NCBI GenBank assembly: GCA_022818135.1 | Contig: JAFMSR010000012.1 | Span: 7,121,570-7,185,569, forward strand | Origin: Saxidomus purpurata | Lineage: Eukaryota; Mollusca; Bivalvia; Venerida; Veneridae | Length of the DNA: 64,000 nt | Reading direction: 5' to 3' | In this document: one piece after another, positions 20,582 to 33,359 of the stretch | How the letters are laid out: each line of letters begins with the position of its first letter | How positions within the stretch are numbered: position 1 is the stretch's first letter | Made by a program: the position numbers and the translations under genes | Notes under the pieces: generated by a model | What the model saw: the letters and a program-made list of their open reading frames with translations, nothing else | Databases searched by the model: none | What the model was told of the DNA's origin: nothing

Positions 20582-22128
20582 TTGGCCGAAGTGGGTCATG
20601 TCGCATATCAAAATGTCGAGCTCGGCGCCCACTTTAAGATGGTGCAAGAAAATTCCCGGATATGTCGACCGTTCGGCGTAAATCGGCGTTTTTCCTTATT
20701 TTTCACACCTTTGGCCGAAGTGGGTCATGTCGCATATCAAAATGTCGAGCTCGGCGCCCACTTTAAGATGGTGCAAGAAAATTCCCGGATATGTCGACCG
20801 TTCGGCGTAAATCGGCGTTTTTCCTTATTTTTCACACCTTTGGCCGAAGTGGGTCATGTCGCATATCAAAATGTCGAGCTCGGCGCCCACTTTAAGATGG
20901 TGCAAGAAAATTCCCGGATATGTCGACCGTTCGGCGTAAATCGGCGTTTTTCCTTATTTTTCACACCTTTGGCCGAAGTGGGTCATGTCGCATATCAAAA
21001 TGTCGAGCTCGGCGCCCACTTTAAGATGGTGCAAGAAAATTCCCGGATATGTCGACCGTTCGGCGTAAATCGGCGTTTTTCCTTATTTTTCACACCTTTG
21101 GCCGAAGTGGGTCATGTCGCATATCAAAATGTCGAGCTCGGCGCCCACTTTAAGATGGTGCAAGAAAATTCCCGGATATGTCGACCGTTCGGCGTAAATC
21201 GGCGTTTTTCCTTATTTTTCACACCTTTGGCCGAAGTGGGTCATGTCGCATATCAAAATGTCGAGCTCGGCGCCCACTTTAAGATGGTGCAAGAAAATTC
21301 CCGGATATGTCGACCGTTCGGCGTAAATCGGCGTTTTTCCTTATTTTTCACACCTTTGGCCGAAGTGGGTCATGTCGCATATCAAAATGTCGAGATCGGC
21401 GCCCACTTTAAGATGGTGCAAGAAAATTCCCGGATATGTCGACCGTTCGGCGTAAATCGGCGTTTATCCTTATTTTTCACACCTTTGGCCGAAGTGGGTC
21501 ATGTCGCATATCAAAATGTCGAGCTCGGCGCCCACTTTAAGATGGTGCAAGAAAATTCCCGGATATGTCGACCGTTCGGCGTAAATCGGCGTTTTTCCTT
21601 ATTTTTCACACCTTTGGCCGAAGTGGGTCATGTCGCATATCAAAATGTCGAGCCCGGCGCCCACTTTAAGATGGTGCAAGAAAATTCCCGGATATGTCGA
21701 CCGTTCGGCGTAAATCGGCGTTTTTCCTTATTTTTCACACCTTTGGCCGAAGTGGGTCATGTCGCATATCAAAATGTCGAGCCCGGCGCCCACTTTAAGA
21801 TGGTGCAAGAAAATTCCCGGATATGTCGACCGTTCGGCGTAAATCGGCGTTTTTCCTTATTTTTCACACCTTTGGCCGAAGTGGGTCATGTCGCATATCA
21901 AAATGTCGAGCTCGGCGCCCACTTTAAGATGGTGCAAGAAAATTCCCGGATATGTCGACCGTTCGGCGTAAATCGGCGTTTTTCCTTATTTTTCACACCT
22001 TTGGCCGAAGTGGGTCATGTCGCATATCAAAATGTCGAGCTCGGCGCCCACTTTAAGATGGGCAAGAAAATTCCCGGATATGTCGACCGTTCGGCGTAAA
22101 TCGGCGTTTTTCCTTATTTTTCACACCT
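20582..22128 (+). repeat. satellite higher-order unit 2, 12-mer
   Basis: 1,547 bp, same order as unit 1. Its I monomer (near 21,394) keeps GAGATC and TTTATCC but has the ordinary CCCGG, a mosaic of I and L states that suggests gene conversion or a reversion. Confidence 0.95.
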
Positions 22129-24062
22129 TTGGCCGAAGTGGGTCATGTCGCATATCAAAATGTCGAGCTCGGCGCCCACTTTAAGATGGTGCAAGAAAAT
22201 TCCCGGATATGTCGACCGTTCGGCGTAAATCGGCGTTTTTCCTTATTTTTCACACCTTTGGCCGAAGTGGGTCATGTCGCATATCAAAATGTCGAGCTCG
22301 GCGCCCACTTTAAGATGGTGCAAGAAAATTCCCGGATATGTCGACCGTTCGGCGTAAATCGGCGTTTTTCCTTATTTTTCACACCTTTGGCCGAAGTGGG
22401 TCATGTCGCATATCAAAATGTCGAGCTCGGCGCCCACTTTAAGATGGTGCAAGAAAATTCCCGGATATGTCGACCGTTCGGCGTAAATCGGCGTTTTTCC
22501 TTATTTTTCACACCTTTGGCCGAAGTGGGTCATGTCGCATATCAAAATGTCGAGCTCGGCGCCCACTTTAAGATGGTGCAAGAAAATTCCCGGATATGTC
22601 GACCGTTCGGCGTAAATCGGCGTTTTTCCTTATTTTTCACACCTTTGGCCGAAGTGGGTCATGTCGCATATCAAAATGTCGAGCTCGGCGCCCACTTTAA
22701 GATGGTGCAAGAAAATTCCCGGATATGTCGACCGTTCGGCGTAAATCGGCGTTTTTCCTTATTTTTCACACCTTTGGCCGAAGTGGGTCATGTCGCATAT
22801 CAAAATGTCGAGCTCGGCGCCCACTTTAAGATGGTGCAAGAAAATTCCCGGATATGTCGACCGTTCGGCGTAAATCGGCGTTTTTCCTTATTTTTCACAC
22901 CTTTGGCCGAAGTGGGTCATGTCGCATATCAAAATGTCGAGATCGGCGCCCACTTTAAGATGGTGCAAGAAAATTCCCCGATATGTCGACCGTTCGGCGT
23001 AAATCGGCGTTTATCCTTATTTTTCACACCTTTGGCCGAAGTGGGTCATGTCGCATATCAAAATGTCGAGCTCGGCGCCCACTTTAAGATGGTGCAAGAA
23101 AATTCCCGGATATGTCGACCGTTCGGCGTAAATCGGCGTTTTTCCTTATTTTTCACACCTTTGGCCGAAGTGGGTCATGTCGCATATCAAAATGTCGAGC
23201 TCGGCGCCCACTTTAAGATGGTGCAAGAAAATTCCCGGATATGTCGACCGTTCGGCGTAAATCGGCGTTTTTCCTTATTTTTCACACCTTTGGCCGAAGT
23301 GGGTCATGTCGCATATCAAAATGTCGAGATCGGCGCCCACTTTAAGATGGTGCAAGAAAATTCCCCGATATGTCGACCGTTCGGCGTAAATCGGCGTTTA
23401 TCCTTATTTTTCACACCTTTGGCCGAAGTGGGTCATGTCGCATATCAAAATGTCGAGCTCGGCGCCCACTTTAAGATGGTGCAAGAAAATTCCCGGATAT
23501 GTCGACCGTTCGGCGTAAATCGGCGTTTTTCCTTATTTTTCACACCTTTGGCCGAAGTGGGTCATGTCGCATATCAAAATGTCGAGCCCGGCGCCCACTT
23601 TAAGATGGTGCAAGAAAATTCCCGGATATGTCGACCGTTCGGCGTAAATCGGCGTTTTTCCTTATTTTTCACACCTTTGGCCGAAGTGGGTCATGTCGCA
23701 TATCAAAATGTCGAGCCCGGCGCCCACTTTAAGATGGTGCAAGAAAATTCCCGGATATGTCGACCGTTCGGCGTAAATCGGCGTTTTTCCTTATTTTTCA
23801 CACCTTTGGCCGAAGTGGGTCATGTCGCATATCAAAATGTCGAGCTCGGCGCCCACTTTAAGATGGTGCAAGAAAATTCCCGGATATGTCGACCGTTCGG
23901 CGTAAATCGGCGTTTTTCCTTATTTTTCACACCTTTGGCCGAAGTGGGTCATGTCGCATATCAAAATGTCGAGCTCGGCGCCCACTTTAAGATGGGCAAG
24001 AAAATTCCCGGATATGTCGACCGTTCGGCGTAAATCGGCGTTTTTCCTTATTTTTCACACCT
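22129..24062 (+). repeat. satellite higher-order unit 3, 15-mer
   Basis: 1,934 bp, that is 15 x 129 minus 1. Order L6, I, L, L, I, L, P, P, L, L-deleted, which equals the 12-mer with a three-monomer block duplicated around the I type. Confidence 0.95.
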
Positions 24063-25996
24063 TTGGCCGAAGTGGGTCATGTCGCATATCAAAATGTCGA
24101 GCTCGGCGCCCACTTTAAGATGGTGCAAGAAAATTCCCGGATATGTCGACCGTTCGGCGTAAATCGGCGTTTTTCCTTATTTTTCACACCTTTGGCCGAA
24201 GTGGGTCATGTCGCATATCAAAATGTCGAGCTCGGCGCCCACTTTAAGATGGTGCAAGAAAATTCCCGGATATGTCGACCGTTCGGCGTAAATCGGCGTT
24301 TTTCCTTATTTTTCACACCTTTGGCCGAAGTGGGTCATGTCGCATATCAAAATGTCGAGCTCGGCGCCCACTTTAAGATGGTGCAAGAAAATTCCCGGAT
24401 ATGTCGACCGTTCGGCGTAAATCGGCGTTTTTCCTTATTTTTCACACCTTTGGCCGAAGTGGGTCATGTCGCATATCAAAATGTCGAGCTCGGCGCCCAC
24501 TTTAAGATGGTGCAAGAAAATTCCCGGATATGTCGACCGTTCGGCGTAAATCGGCGTTTTTCCTTATTTTTCACACCTTTGGCCGAAGTGGGTCATGTCG
24601 CATATCAAAATGTCGAGCTCGGCGCCCACTTTAAGATGGTGCAAGAAAATTCCCGGATATGTCGACCGTTCGGCGTAAATCGGCGTTTTTCCTTATTTTT
24701 CACACCTTTGGCCGAAGTGGGTCATGTCGCATATCAAAATGTCGAGCTCGGCGCCCACTTTAAGATGGTGCAAGAAAATTCCCGGATATGTCGACCGTTC
24801 GGCGTAAATCGGCGTTTTTCCTTATTTTTCACACCTTTGGCCGAAGTGGGTCATGTCGCATATCAAAATGTCGAGATCGGCGCCCACTTTAAGATGGTGC
24901 AAGAAAATTCCCCGATATGTCGACCGTTCGGCGTAAATCGGCGTTTATCCTTATTTTTCACACCTTTGGCCGAAGTGGGTCATGTCGCATATCAAAATGT
25001 CGAGCTCGGCGCCCACTTTAAGATGGTGCAAGAAAATTCCCGGATATGTCGACCGTTCGGCGTAAATCGGCGTTTTTCCTTATTTTTCACACCTTTGGCC
25101 GAAGTGGGTCATGTCGCATATCAAAATGTCGAGCTCGGCGCCCACTTTAAGATGGTGCAAGAAAATTCCCGGATATGTCGACCGTTCGGCGTAAATCGGC
25201 GTTTTTCCTTATTTTTCACACCTTTGGCCGAAGTGGGTCATGTCGCATATCAAAATGTCGAGATCGGCGCCCACTTTAAGATGGTGCAAGAAAATTCCCC
25301 GATATGTCGACCGTTCGGCGTAAATCGGCGTTTATCCTTATTTTTCACACCTTTGGCCGAAGTGGGTCATGTCGCATATCAAAATGTCGAGCTCGGCGCC
25401 CACTTTAAGATGGTGCAAGAAAATTCCCGGATATGTCGACCGTTCGGCGTAAATCGGCGTTTTTCCTTATTTTTCACACCTTTGGCCGAAGTGGGTCATG
25501 TCGCATATCAAAATGTCGAGCCCGGCGCCCACTTTAAGATGGTGCAAGAAAATTCCCGGATATGTCGACCGTTCGGCGTAAATCGGCGTTTTTCCTTATT
25601 TTTCACACCTTTGGCCGAAGTGGGTCATGTCGCATATCAAAATGTCGAGCCCGGCGCCCACTTTAAGATGGTGCAAGAAAATTCCCGGATATGTCGACCG
25701 TTCGGCGTAAATCGGCGTTTTTCCTTATTTTTCACACCTTTGGCCGAAGTGGGTCATGTCGCATATCAAAATGTCGAGCTCGGCGCCCACTTTAAGATGG
25801 TGCAAGAAAATTCCCGGATATGTCGACCGTTCGGCGTAAATCGGCGTTTTTCCTTATTTTTCACACCTTTGGCCGAAGTGGGTCATGTCGCATATCAAAA
25901 TGTCGAGCTCGGCGCCCACTTTAAGATGGGCAAGAAAATTCCCGGATATGTCGACCGTTCGGCGTAAATCGGCGTTTTTCCTTATTTTTCACACCT
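24063..25996 (+). repeat. satellite higher-order unit 4, 15-mer
   Basis: 1,934 bp with the same monomer order as unit 3. Confidence 0.95.
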
Positions 25997-27930
25997 TTGG
26001 CCGAAGTGGGTCATGTCGCATATCAAAATGTCGAGCTCGGCGCCCACTTTAAGATGGTGCAAGAAAATTCCCGGATATGTCGACCGTTCGGCGTAAATCG
26101 GCGTTTTTCCTTATTTTTCACACCTTTGGCCGAAGTGGGTCATGTCGCATATCAAAATGTCGAGCTCGGCGCCCACTTTAAGATGGTGCAAGAAAATTCC
26201 CGGATATGTCGACCGTTCGGCGTAAATCGGCGTTTTTCCTTATTTTTCACACCTTTGGCCGAAGTGGGTCATGTCGCATATCAAAATGTCGAGCTCGGCG
26301 CCCACTTTAAGATGGTGCAAGAAAATTCCCGGATATGTCGACCGTTCGGCGTAAATCGGCGTTTTTCCTTATTTTTCACACCTTTGGCCGAAGTGGGTCA
26401 TGTCGCATATCAAAATGTCGAGCTCGGCGCCCACTTTAAGATGGTGCAAGAAAATTCCCGGATATGTCGACCGTTCGGCGTAAATCGGCGTTTTTCCTTA
26501 TTTTTCACACCTTTGGCCGAAGTGGGTCATGTCGCATATCAAAATGTCGAGCTCGGCGCCCACTTTAAGATGGTGCAAGAAAATTCCCGGATATGTCGAC
26601 CGTTCGGCGTAAATCGGCGTTTTTCCTTATTTTTCACACCTTTGGCCGAAGTGGGTCATGTCGCATATCAAAATGTCGAGCTCGGCGCCCACTTTAAGAT
26701 GGTGCAAGAAAATTCCCGGATATGTCGACCGTTCGGCGTAAATCGGCGTTTTTCCTTATTTTTCACACCTTTGGCCGAAGTGGGTCATGTCGCATATCAA
26801 AATGTCGAGATCGGCGCCCACTTTAAGATGGTGCAAGAAAATTCCCCGATATGTCGACCGTTCGGCGTAAATCGGCGTTTATCCTTATTTTTCACACCTT
26901 TGGCCGAAGTGGGTCATGTCGCATATCAAAATGTCGAGCTCGGCGCCCACTTTAAGATGGTGCAAGAAAATTCCCGGATATGTCGACCGTTCGGCGTAAA
27001 TCGGCGTTTTTCCTTATTTTTCACACCTTTGGCCGAAGTGGGTCATGTCGCATATCAAAATGTCGAGCTCGGCGCCCACTTTAAGATGGTGCAAGAAAAT
27101 TCCCGGATATGTCGACCGTTCGGCGTAAATCGGCGTTTTTCCTTATTTTTCACACCTTTGGCCGAAGTGGGTCATGTCGCATATCAAAATGTCGAGATCG
27201 GCGCCCACTTTAAGATGGTGCAAGAAAATTCCCCGATATGTCGACCGTTCGGCGTAAATCGGCGTTTATCCTTATTTTTCACACCTTTGGCCGAAGTGGG
27301 TCATGTCGCATATCAAAATGTCGAGCTCGGCGCCCACTTTAAGATGGTGCAAGAAAATTCCCGGATATGTCGACCGTTCGGCGTAAATCGGCGTTTTTCC
27401 TTATTTTTCACACCTTTGGCCGAAGTGGGTCATGTCGCATATCAAAATGTCGAGCCCGGCGCCCACTTTAAGATGGTGCAAGAAAATTCCCGGATATGTC
27501 GACCGTTCGGCGTAAATCGGCGTTTTTCCTTATTTTTCACACCTTTGGCCGAAGTGGGTCATGTCGCATATCAAAATGTCGAGCCCGGCGCCCACTTTAA
27601 GATGGTGCAAGAAAATTCCCGGATATGTCGACCGTTCGGCGTAAATCGGCGTTTTTCCTTATTTTTCACACCTTTGGCCGAAGTGGGTCATGTCGCATAT
27701 CAAAATGTCGAGCTCGGCGCCCACTTTAAGATGGTGCAAGAAAATTCCCGGATATGTCGACCGTTCGGCGTAAATCGGCGTTTTTCCTTATTTTTCACAC
27801 CTTTGGCCGAAGTGGGTCATGTCGCATATCAAAATGTCGAGCTCGGCGCCCACTTTAAGATGGGCAAGAAAATTCCCGGATATGTCGACCGTTCGGCGTA
27901 AATCGGCGTTTTTCCTTATTTTTCACACCT
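25997..27930 (+). repeat. satellite higher-order unit 5, 15-mer
   Basis: 1,934 bp with the same monomer order as units 3 and 4. Confidence 0.95.
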
Positions 27931-30122
27931 TTGGCCGAAGTGGGTCATGTCGCATATCAAAATGTCGAGCTCGGCGCCCACTTTAAGATGGTGCAAGAAA
28001 ATTCCCGGATATGTCGACCGTTCGGCGTAAATCGGCGTTTTTCCTTATTTTTCACACCTTTGGCCGAAGTGGGTCATGTCGCATATCAAAATGTCGAGCT
28101 CGGCGCCCACTTTAAGATGGTGCAAGAAAATTCCCGGATATGTCGACCGTTCGGCGTAAATCGGCGTTTTTCCTTATTTTTCACACCTTTGGCCGAAGTG
28201 GGTCATGTCGCATATCAAAATGTCGAGCTCGGCGCCCACTTTAAGATGGTGCAAGAAAATTCCCGGATATGTCGACCGTTCGGCGTAAATCGGCGTTTTT
28301 CCTTATTTTTCACACCTTTGGCCGAAGTGGGTCATGTCGCATATCAAAATGTCGAGCTCGGCGCCCACTTTAAGATGGTGCAAGAAAATTCCCGGATATG
28401 TCGACCGTTCGGCGTAAATCGGCGTTTTTCCTTATTTTTCACACCTTTGGCCGAAGTGGGTCATGTCGCATATCAAAATGTCGAGCTCGGCGCCCACTTT
28501 AAGATGGTGCAAGAAAATTCCCGGATATGTCGACCGTTCGGCGTAAATCGGCGTTTTTCCTTATTTTTCACACCTTTGGCCGAAGTGGGTCATGTCGCAT
28601 ATCAAAATGTCGAGCTCGGCGCCCACTTTAAGATGGTGCAAGAAAATTCCCGGATATGTCGACCGTTCGGCGTAAATCGGCGTTTTTCCTTATTTTTCAC
28701 ACCTTTGGCCGAAGTGGGTCATGTCGCATATCAAAATGTCGAGCTCGGCGCCCACTTTAAGATGGTGCAAGAAAATTCCCGGATATGTCGACCGTTCGGC
28801 GTAAATCGGCGTTTTTCCTTATTTTTCACACCTTTGGCCGAAGTGGGTCATGTCGCATATCAAAATGTCGAGCTCGGCGCCCACTTTAAGATGGTGCAAG
28901 AAAATTCCCGGATATGTCGACCGTTCGGCGTAAATCGGCGTTTTTCCTTATTTTTCACACCTTTGGCCGAAGTGGGTCATGTCGCATATCAAAATGTCGA
29001 GATCGGCGCCCACTTTAAGATGGTGCAAGAAAATTCCCCGATATGTCGACCGTTCGGCGTAAATCGGCGTTTATCCTTATTTTTCACACCTTTGGCCGAA
29101 GTGGGTCATGTCGCATATCAAAATGTCGAGCTCGGCGCCCACTTTAAGATGGTGCAAGAAAATTCCCGGATATGTCGACCGTTCGGCGTAAATCGGCGTT
29201 TTTCCTTATTTTTCACACCTTTGGCCGAAGTGGGTCATGTCGCATATCAAAATGTCGAGCTCGGCGCCCACTTTAAGATGGTGCAAGAAAATTCCCGGAT
29301 ATGTCGACCGTTCGGCGTAAATCGGCGTTTTTCCTTATTTTTCACACCTTTGGCCGAAGTGGGTCATGTCGCATATCAAAATGTCGAGATCGGCGCCCAC
29401 TTTAAGATGGTGCAAGAAAATTCCCCGATATGTCGACCGTTCGGCGTAAATCGGCGTTTATCCTTATTTTTCACACCTTTGGCCGAAGTGGGTCATGTCG
29501 CATATCAAAATGTCGAGCTCGGCGCCCACTTTAAGATGGTGCAAGAAAATTCCCGGATATGTCGACCGTTCGGCGTAAATCGGCGTTTTTCCTTATTTTT
29601 CACACCTTTGGCCGAAGTGGGTCATGTCGCATATCAAAATGTCGAGCCCGGCGCCCACTTTAAGATGGTGCAAGAAAATTCCCGGATATGTCGACCGTTC
29701 GGCGTAAATCGGCGTTTTTCCTTATTTTTCACACCTTTGGCCGAAGTGGGTCATGTCGCATATCAAAATGTCGAGCCCGGCGCCCACTTTAAGATGGTGC
29801 AAGAAAATTCCCGGATATGTCGACCGTTCGGCGTAAATCGGCGTTTTTCCTTATTTTTCACACCTTTGGCCGAAGTGGGTCATGTCGCATATCAAAATGT
29901 CGAGCTCGGCGCCCACTTTAAGATGGTGCAAGAAAATTCCCGGATATGTCGACCGTTCGGCGTAAATCGGCGTTTTTCCTTATTTTTCACACCTTTGGCC
30001 GAAGTGGGTCATGTCGCATATCAAAATGTCGAGCTCGGCGCCCACTTTAAGATGGGCAAGAAAATTCCCGGATATGTCGACCGTTCGGCGTAAATCGGCG
30101 TTTTTCCTTATTTTTCACACCT
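27931..30122 (+). repeat. satellite higher-order unit 6, 17-mer
   Basis: 2,192 bp, that is 17 x 129 minus 1. The leading run has eight L monomers where the 15-mers have six, and the rest is identical in order. Confidence 0.95.
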
Positions 30123-32057
30123 TTGGCCGAAGTGGGTCATGTCGCATATCAAAATGTCGAGCTCGGCGCCCACTTTAAGATGGTGCAAGAAAATTCCCGG
30201 ATATGTCGACCGTTCGGCGTAAATCGGCGTTTTTCCTTATTTTTCACACCTTTGGCCGAAGTGGGTCATGTCGCATATCAAAATGTCGAGCTCGGCGCCC
30301 ACTTTAAGATGGTGCAAGAAAATTCCCGGATATGTCGACCGTTCGGCGTAAATCGGCGTTTTTCCTTATTTTTCACACCTTTGGCCGAAGTGGGTCATGT
30401 CGCATATCAAAATGTCGAGCTCGGCGCCCACTTTAAGATGGTGCAAGAAAATTCCCGGATATGTCGACCGTTCGGCGTAAATCGGCGTTTTTCCTTATTT
30501 TTCACACCTTTGGCCGAAGTGGGTCATGTCGCATATCAAAATGTCGAGCTCGGCGCCCACTTTAAGATGGTGCAAGAAAATTCCCGGATATGTCGACCGT
30601 TCGGCGTAAATCGGCGTTTTTCCTTATTTTTCACACCTTTGGCCGAAGTGGGTCATGTCGCATATCAAAATGTCGAGCTCGGCGCCCACTTTAAGATGGT
30701 GCAAGAAAATTCCCGGATATGTCGACCGTTCGGCGTAAATCGGCGTTTTTCCTTATTTTTCACACCTTTGGCCGAAGTGGGTCATGTCGCATATCAAAAT
30801 GTCGAGCTCGGCGCCCACTTTAAGATGGTGCAAGAAAATTCCCGGATATGTCGACCGTTCGGCGTAAATCGGCGTTTTTCCTTATTTTTCACACCTTTGG
30901 CCGAAGTGGGTCATGTCGCATATCAAAATGTCGAGATCGGCGCCCACTTTAAGATGGTGCAAGAAAATTCCCCGATATGTCGACCGTTCGGCGTAAATCG
31001 GCGTTTATCCTTATTTTTCACACCTTTGGCCGAAGTGGGTCATGTCGCATATCAAAATGTCGAGCTCGGCGCCCACTTTAAGATGGTGCAAGAAAATTCC
31101 CGGATATGTCGACCGTTCGGCGTAAATCGGCGTTTTTCCTTATTTTTCACACCTTTGGCCGAAGTGGGTCATGTCGCATATCAAAATGTCGAGCTCGGCG
31201 CCCACTTTAAGATGGTGCAAGAAAATTCCCGGATATGTCGACCGTTCGGCGTAAATCGGCGTTTTTCCTTATTTTTCACACCTTTGGCCGAAGTGGGTCA
31301 TGTCGCATATCAAAATGTCGAGATCGGCGCCCACTTTAAGATGGTGCAAGAAAATTCCCCGATATGTCGACCGTTCGGCGTAAATCGGCGTTTATCCTTA
31401 TTTTTCACACCTTTGGCCGAAGTGGGTCATGTCGCATATCAAAATGTCGAGCTCGGCGCCCACTTTAAGATGGTGCAAGAAAATTCCCGGATATGTCGAC
31501 CGTTCGGCGTAAATCGGCGTTTTTCCTTATTTTTCACACCTTTGGCCGAAGTGGGTCATGTCGCATATCAAAATGTCGAGCCCGGCGCCCACTTTAAGAT
31601 GGTGCAAGAAAATTCCCGGATATGTCGACCGTTCGGCGTAAATCGGCGTTTTTCCTTATTTTTCACACCTTTGGCCGAAGTGGGTCATGTCGCATATCAA
31701 AATGTCGAGCCCGGCGCCCACTTTAAGATGGTGCAAGAAAATTCCCGGATATGTCGACCGTTCGGCGTAAATCGGCGTTTTTCCTTATTTTTCACACCTT
31801 TGGCCGAAGTGGGTCATGTCGCATATCAAAATGTCGAGCTCGGCGCCCACTTTAAGATGGTGCAAGAAAATTCCCGGATATGTCGACCGTTCGGCGTAAA
31901 TCGGCGTTTTTCCTTTTTTTTTCACACCTTTGGCCGAAGTGGGTCATGTCGCATATCAAAATGTCGAGCTCGGCGCCCACTTTAAGATGGGCAAGAAAAT
32001 TCCCGGATATGTCGACCGTTCGGCGTAAATCGGCGTTTTTCCTTATTTTTCACACCT
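30123..32057 (+). repeat. satellite higher-order unit 7, 15-mer with one extra T
   Basis: 1,935 bp. Same order as the 15-mers. A T-run at 31,914-31,922 replaces TTATTTTTC and adds one base, offsetting the usual deletion. Confidence 0.95.
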
Positions 32058-33306
32058 TTGGCCGAAGTGGGTCATGTCGCATATCAAAATGTCGAGCTCG
32101 GCGCCCACTTTAAGATGGTGCAAGAAAATTCCCGGATATGTCGACCGTTCGGCGTAAATCGGCGTTTTTCCTTATTTTTCACACCTTTGGCCGAAGTGGG
32201 TCATGTCGCATATCAAAATGTCGAGCTCGGCGCCCACTTTAAGATGGTGCAAGAAAATTCCCGGATATGTCGACCGTTCGGCGTAAATCGGCGTTTTTCC
32301 TTATTTTTCACACCTTTGGCCGAAGTGGGTCATGTCGCATATCAAAATGTCGAGCTCGGCGCCCACTTTAAGATGGTGCAAGAAAATTCCCGGATATGTC
32401 GACCGTTCGGCGTAAATCGGCGTTTTTCCTTATTTTTCACACCTTTGGCCGAAGTGGGTCATGTCGCATATCAAAATGTCGAGCTCGGCGCCCACTTTAA
32501 GATGGTGCAAGAAAATTCCCGGATATGTCGACCGTTCGGCGTAAATCGGCGTTTTTCCTTATTTTTCACACCTTTGGCCGAAGTGGGTCATGTCGCATAT
32601 CAAAATGTCGAGCTCGGCGCCCACTTTAAGATGGTGCAAGAAAATTCCCGGATATGTCGACCGTTCGGCGTAAATCGGCGTTTTTCCTTATTTTTCACAC
32701 CTTTGGCCGAAGTGGGTCATGTCGCATATCAAAATGTCGAGCTCGGCGCCCACTTTAAGATGGTGCAAGAAAATTCCCGGATATGTCGACCGTTCGGCGT
32801 AAATCGGCGTTTTTCCTTATTTTTCACACCTTTGGCCGAAGTGGGTCATGTCGCATATCAAAATGTCGAGCTCGGCGCCCACTTTAAGATGGTGCAAGAA
32901 AATTCCCGGATATGTCGACCGTTCGGCGTAAATCGGCGTTTTTCCTTATTTTTCACACCTTTGGCCGAAGTGGGTCATGTCGCATATCAAAATGTCGAGC
33001 TCGGCGCCCACTTTAAGATGGTGCAAGAAAATTCCCGGATATGTCGACCGTTCGGCGTAAATCGGCGTTTTTCCTTATTTTTCACACCTTTGGCCGAAGT
33101 GGGTCATGTCGCATATCAAAATGTCGAGCTCGGCGCCCACTTTAAGATGGTGCAAGAAAATTCCCGGATATGTCGACCGTTCGGCGTAAATCGGCGTTTT
33201 TCCTTATTTTTCACACCTTTGGCCGAAGTGGGTCATGTCGCATATCAAAATGTCGAGCTCGGCGCCCACTTTAAGATGGTGCAAGAAAATTCCCGGATAT
33301 GTCGAC
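32058..33306 (+). repeat. satellite tail, about 10 identical L monomers
   Basis: Only L-type monomers, with no I, P or deletion marker. The array stops inside a monomer after GTCGAC at 33,306. Confidence 0.95.
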
Positions 33307-33359
33307 TCATATTGATTGAAAAGTACTGCTAATGTGAAAGAACTGTTCCAATTAATCAG

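Larger units (their letters stand above)
17934..33306 (+). repeat. 129-bp satellite array, about 119 monomers, higher-order organised
   Basis: A 15.4-kb head-to-tail array with monomer length 129 bp, about 48% GC and 12 CpG per monomer, well above the expected number. Monomers fall into types by one triplet: GAGCTC (L, majority), GAGATC (I, also usually CCCCG for CCCGG and TTTATCC for TTTTTCC), and GAGCCC (P). A 1-bp deletion (GATGGGCAAG) marks the end of each higher-order unit. Unit sizes are 8 (partial), 12, 12, 15, 15, 15, 17 and 15 monomers, plus a tail of about 10 L monomers. Because 129 is divisible by three, one frame stays open for up to 720 codons. Every type-defining substitution changes the amino acid, so I read it as non-coding satellite DNA. 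Confidence 0.95.

Noticed and set aside
17934..33306. CENP-B box in the satellite monomer
   Set aside because: TTCGGCGTAAATCGGCG is close to TTCGNNNNANNCGGG, but the second half is shifted by one base and ends CGGC, so it does not meet the consensus.
17934..33306. CRISPR array
   Set aside because: There are no unique spacers; the whole 129-bp unit repeats, and the context is eukaryotic.
17991..33332. Giant repeat protein encoded by the 129-bp array
   Set aside because: The frame stays open only because the monomer length is a multiple of three; marker substitutions are all amino-acid changing, and 1-bp deletions break the frame once per higher-order unit.
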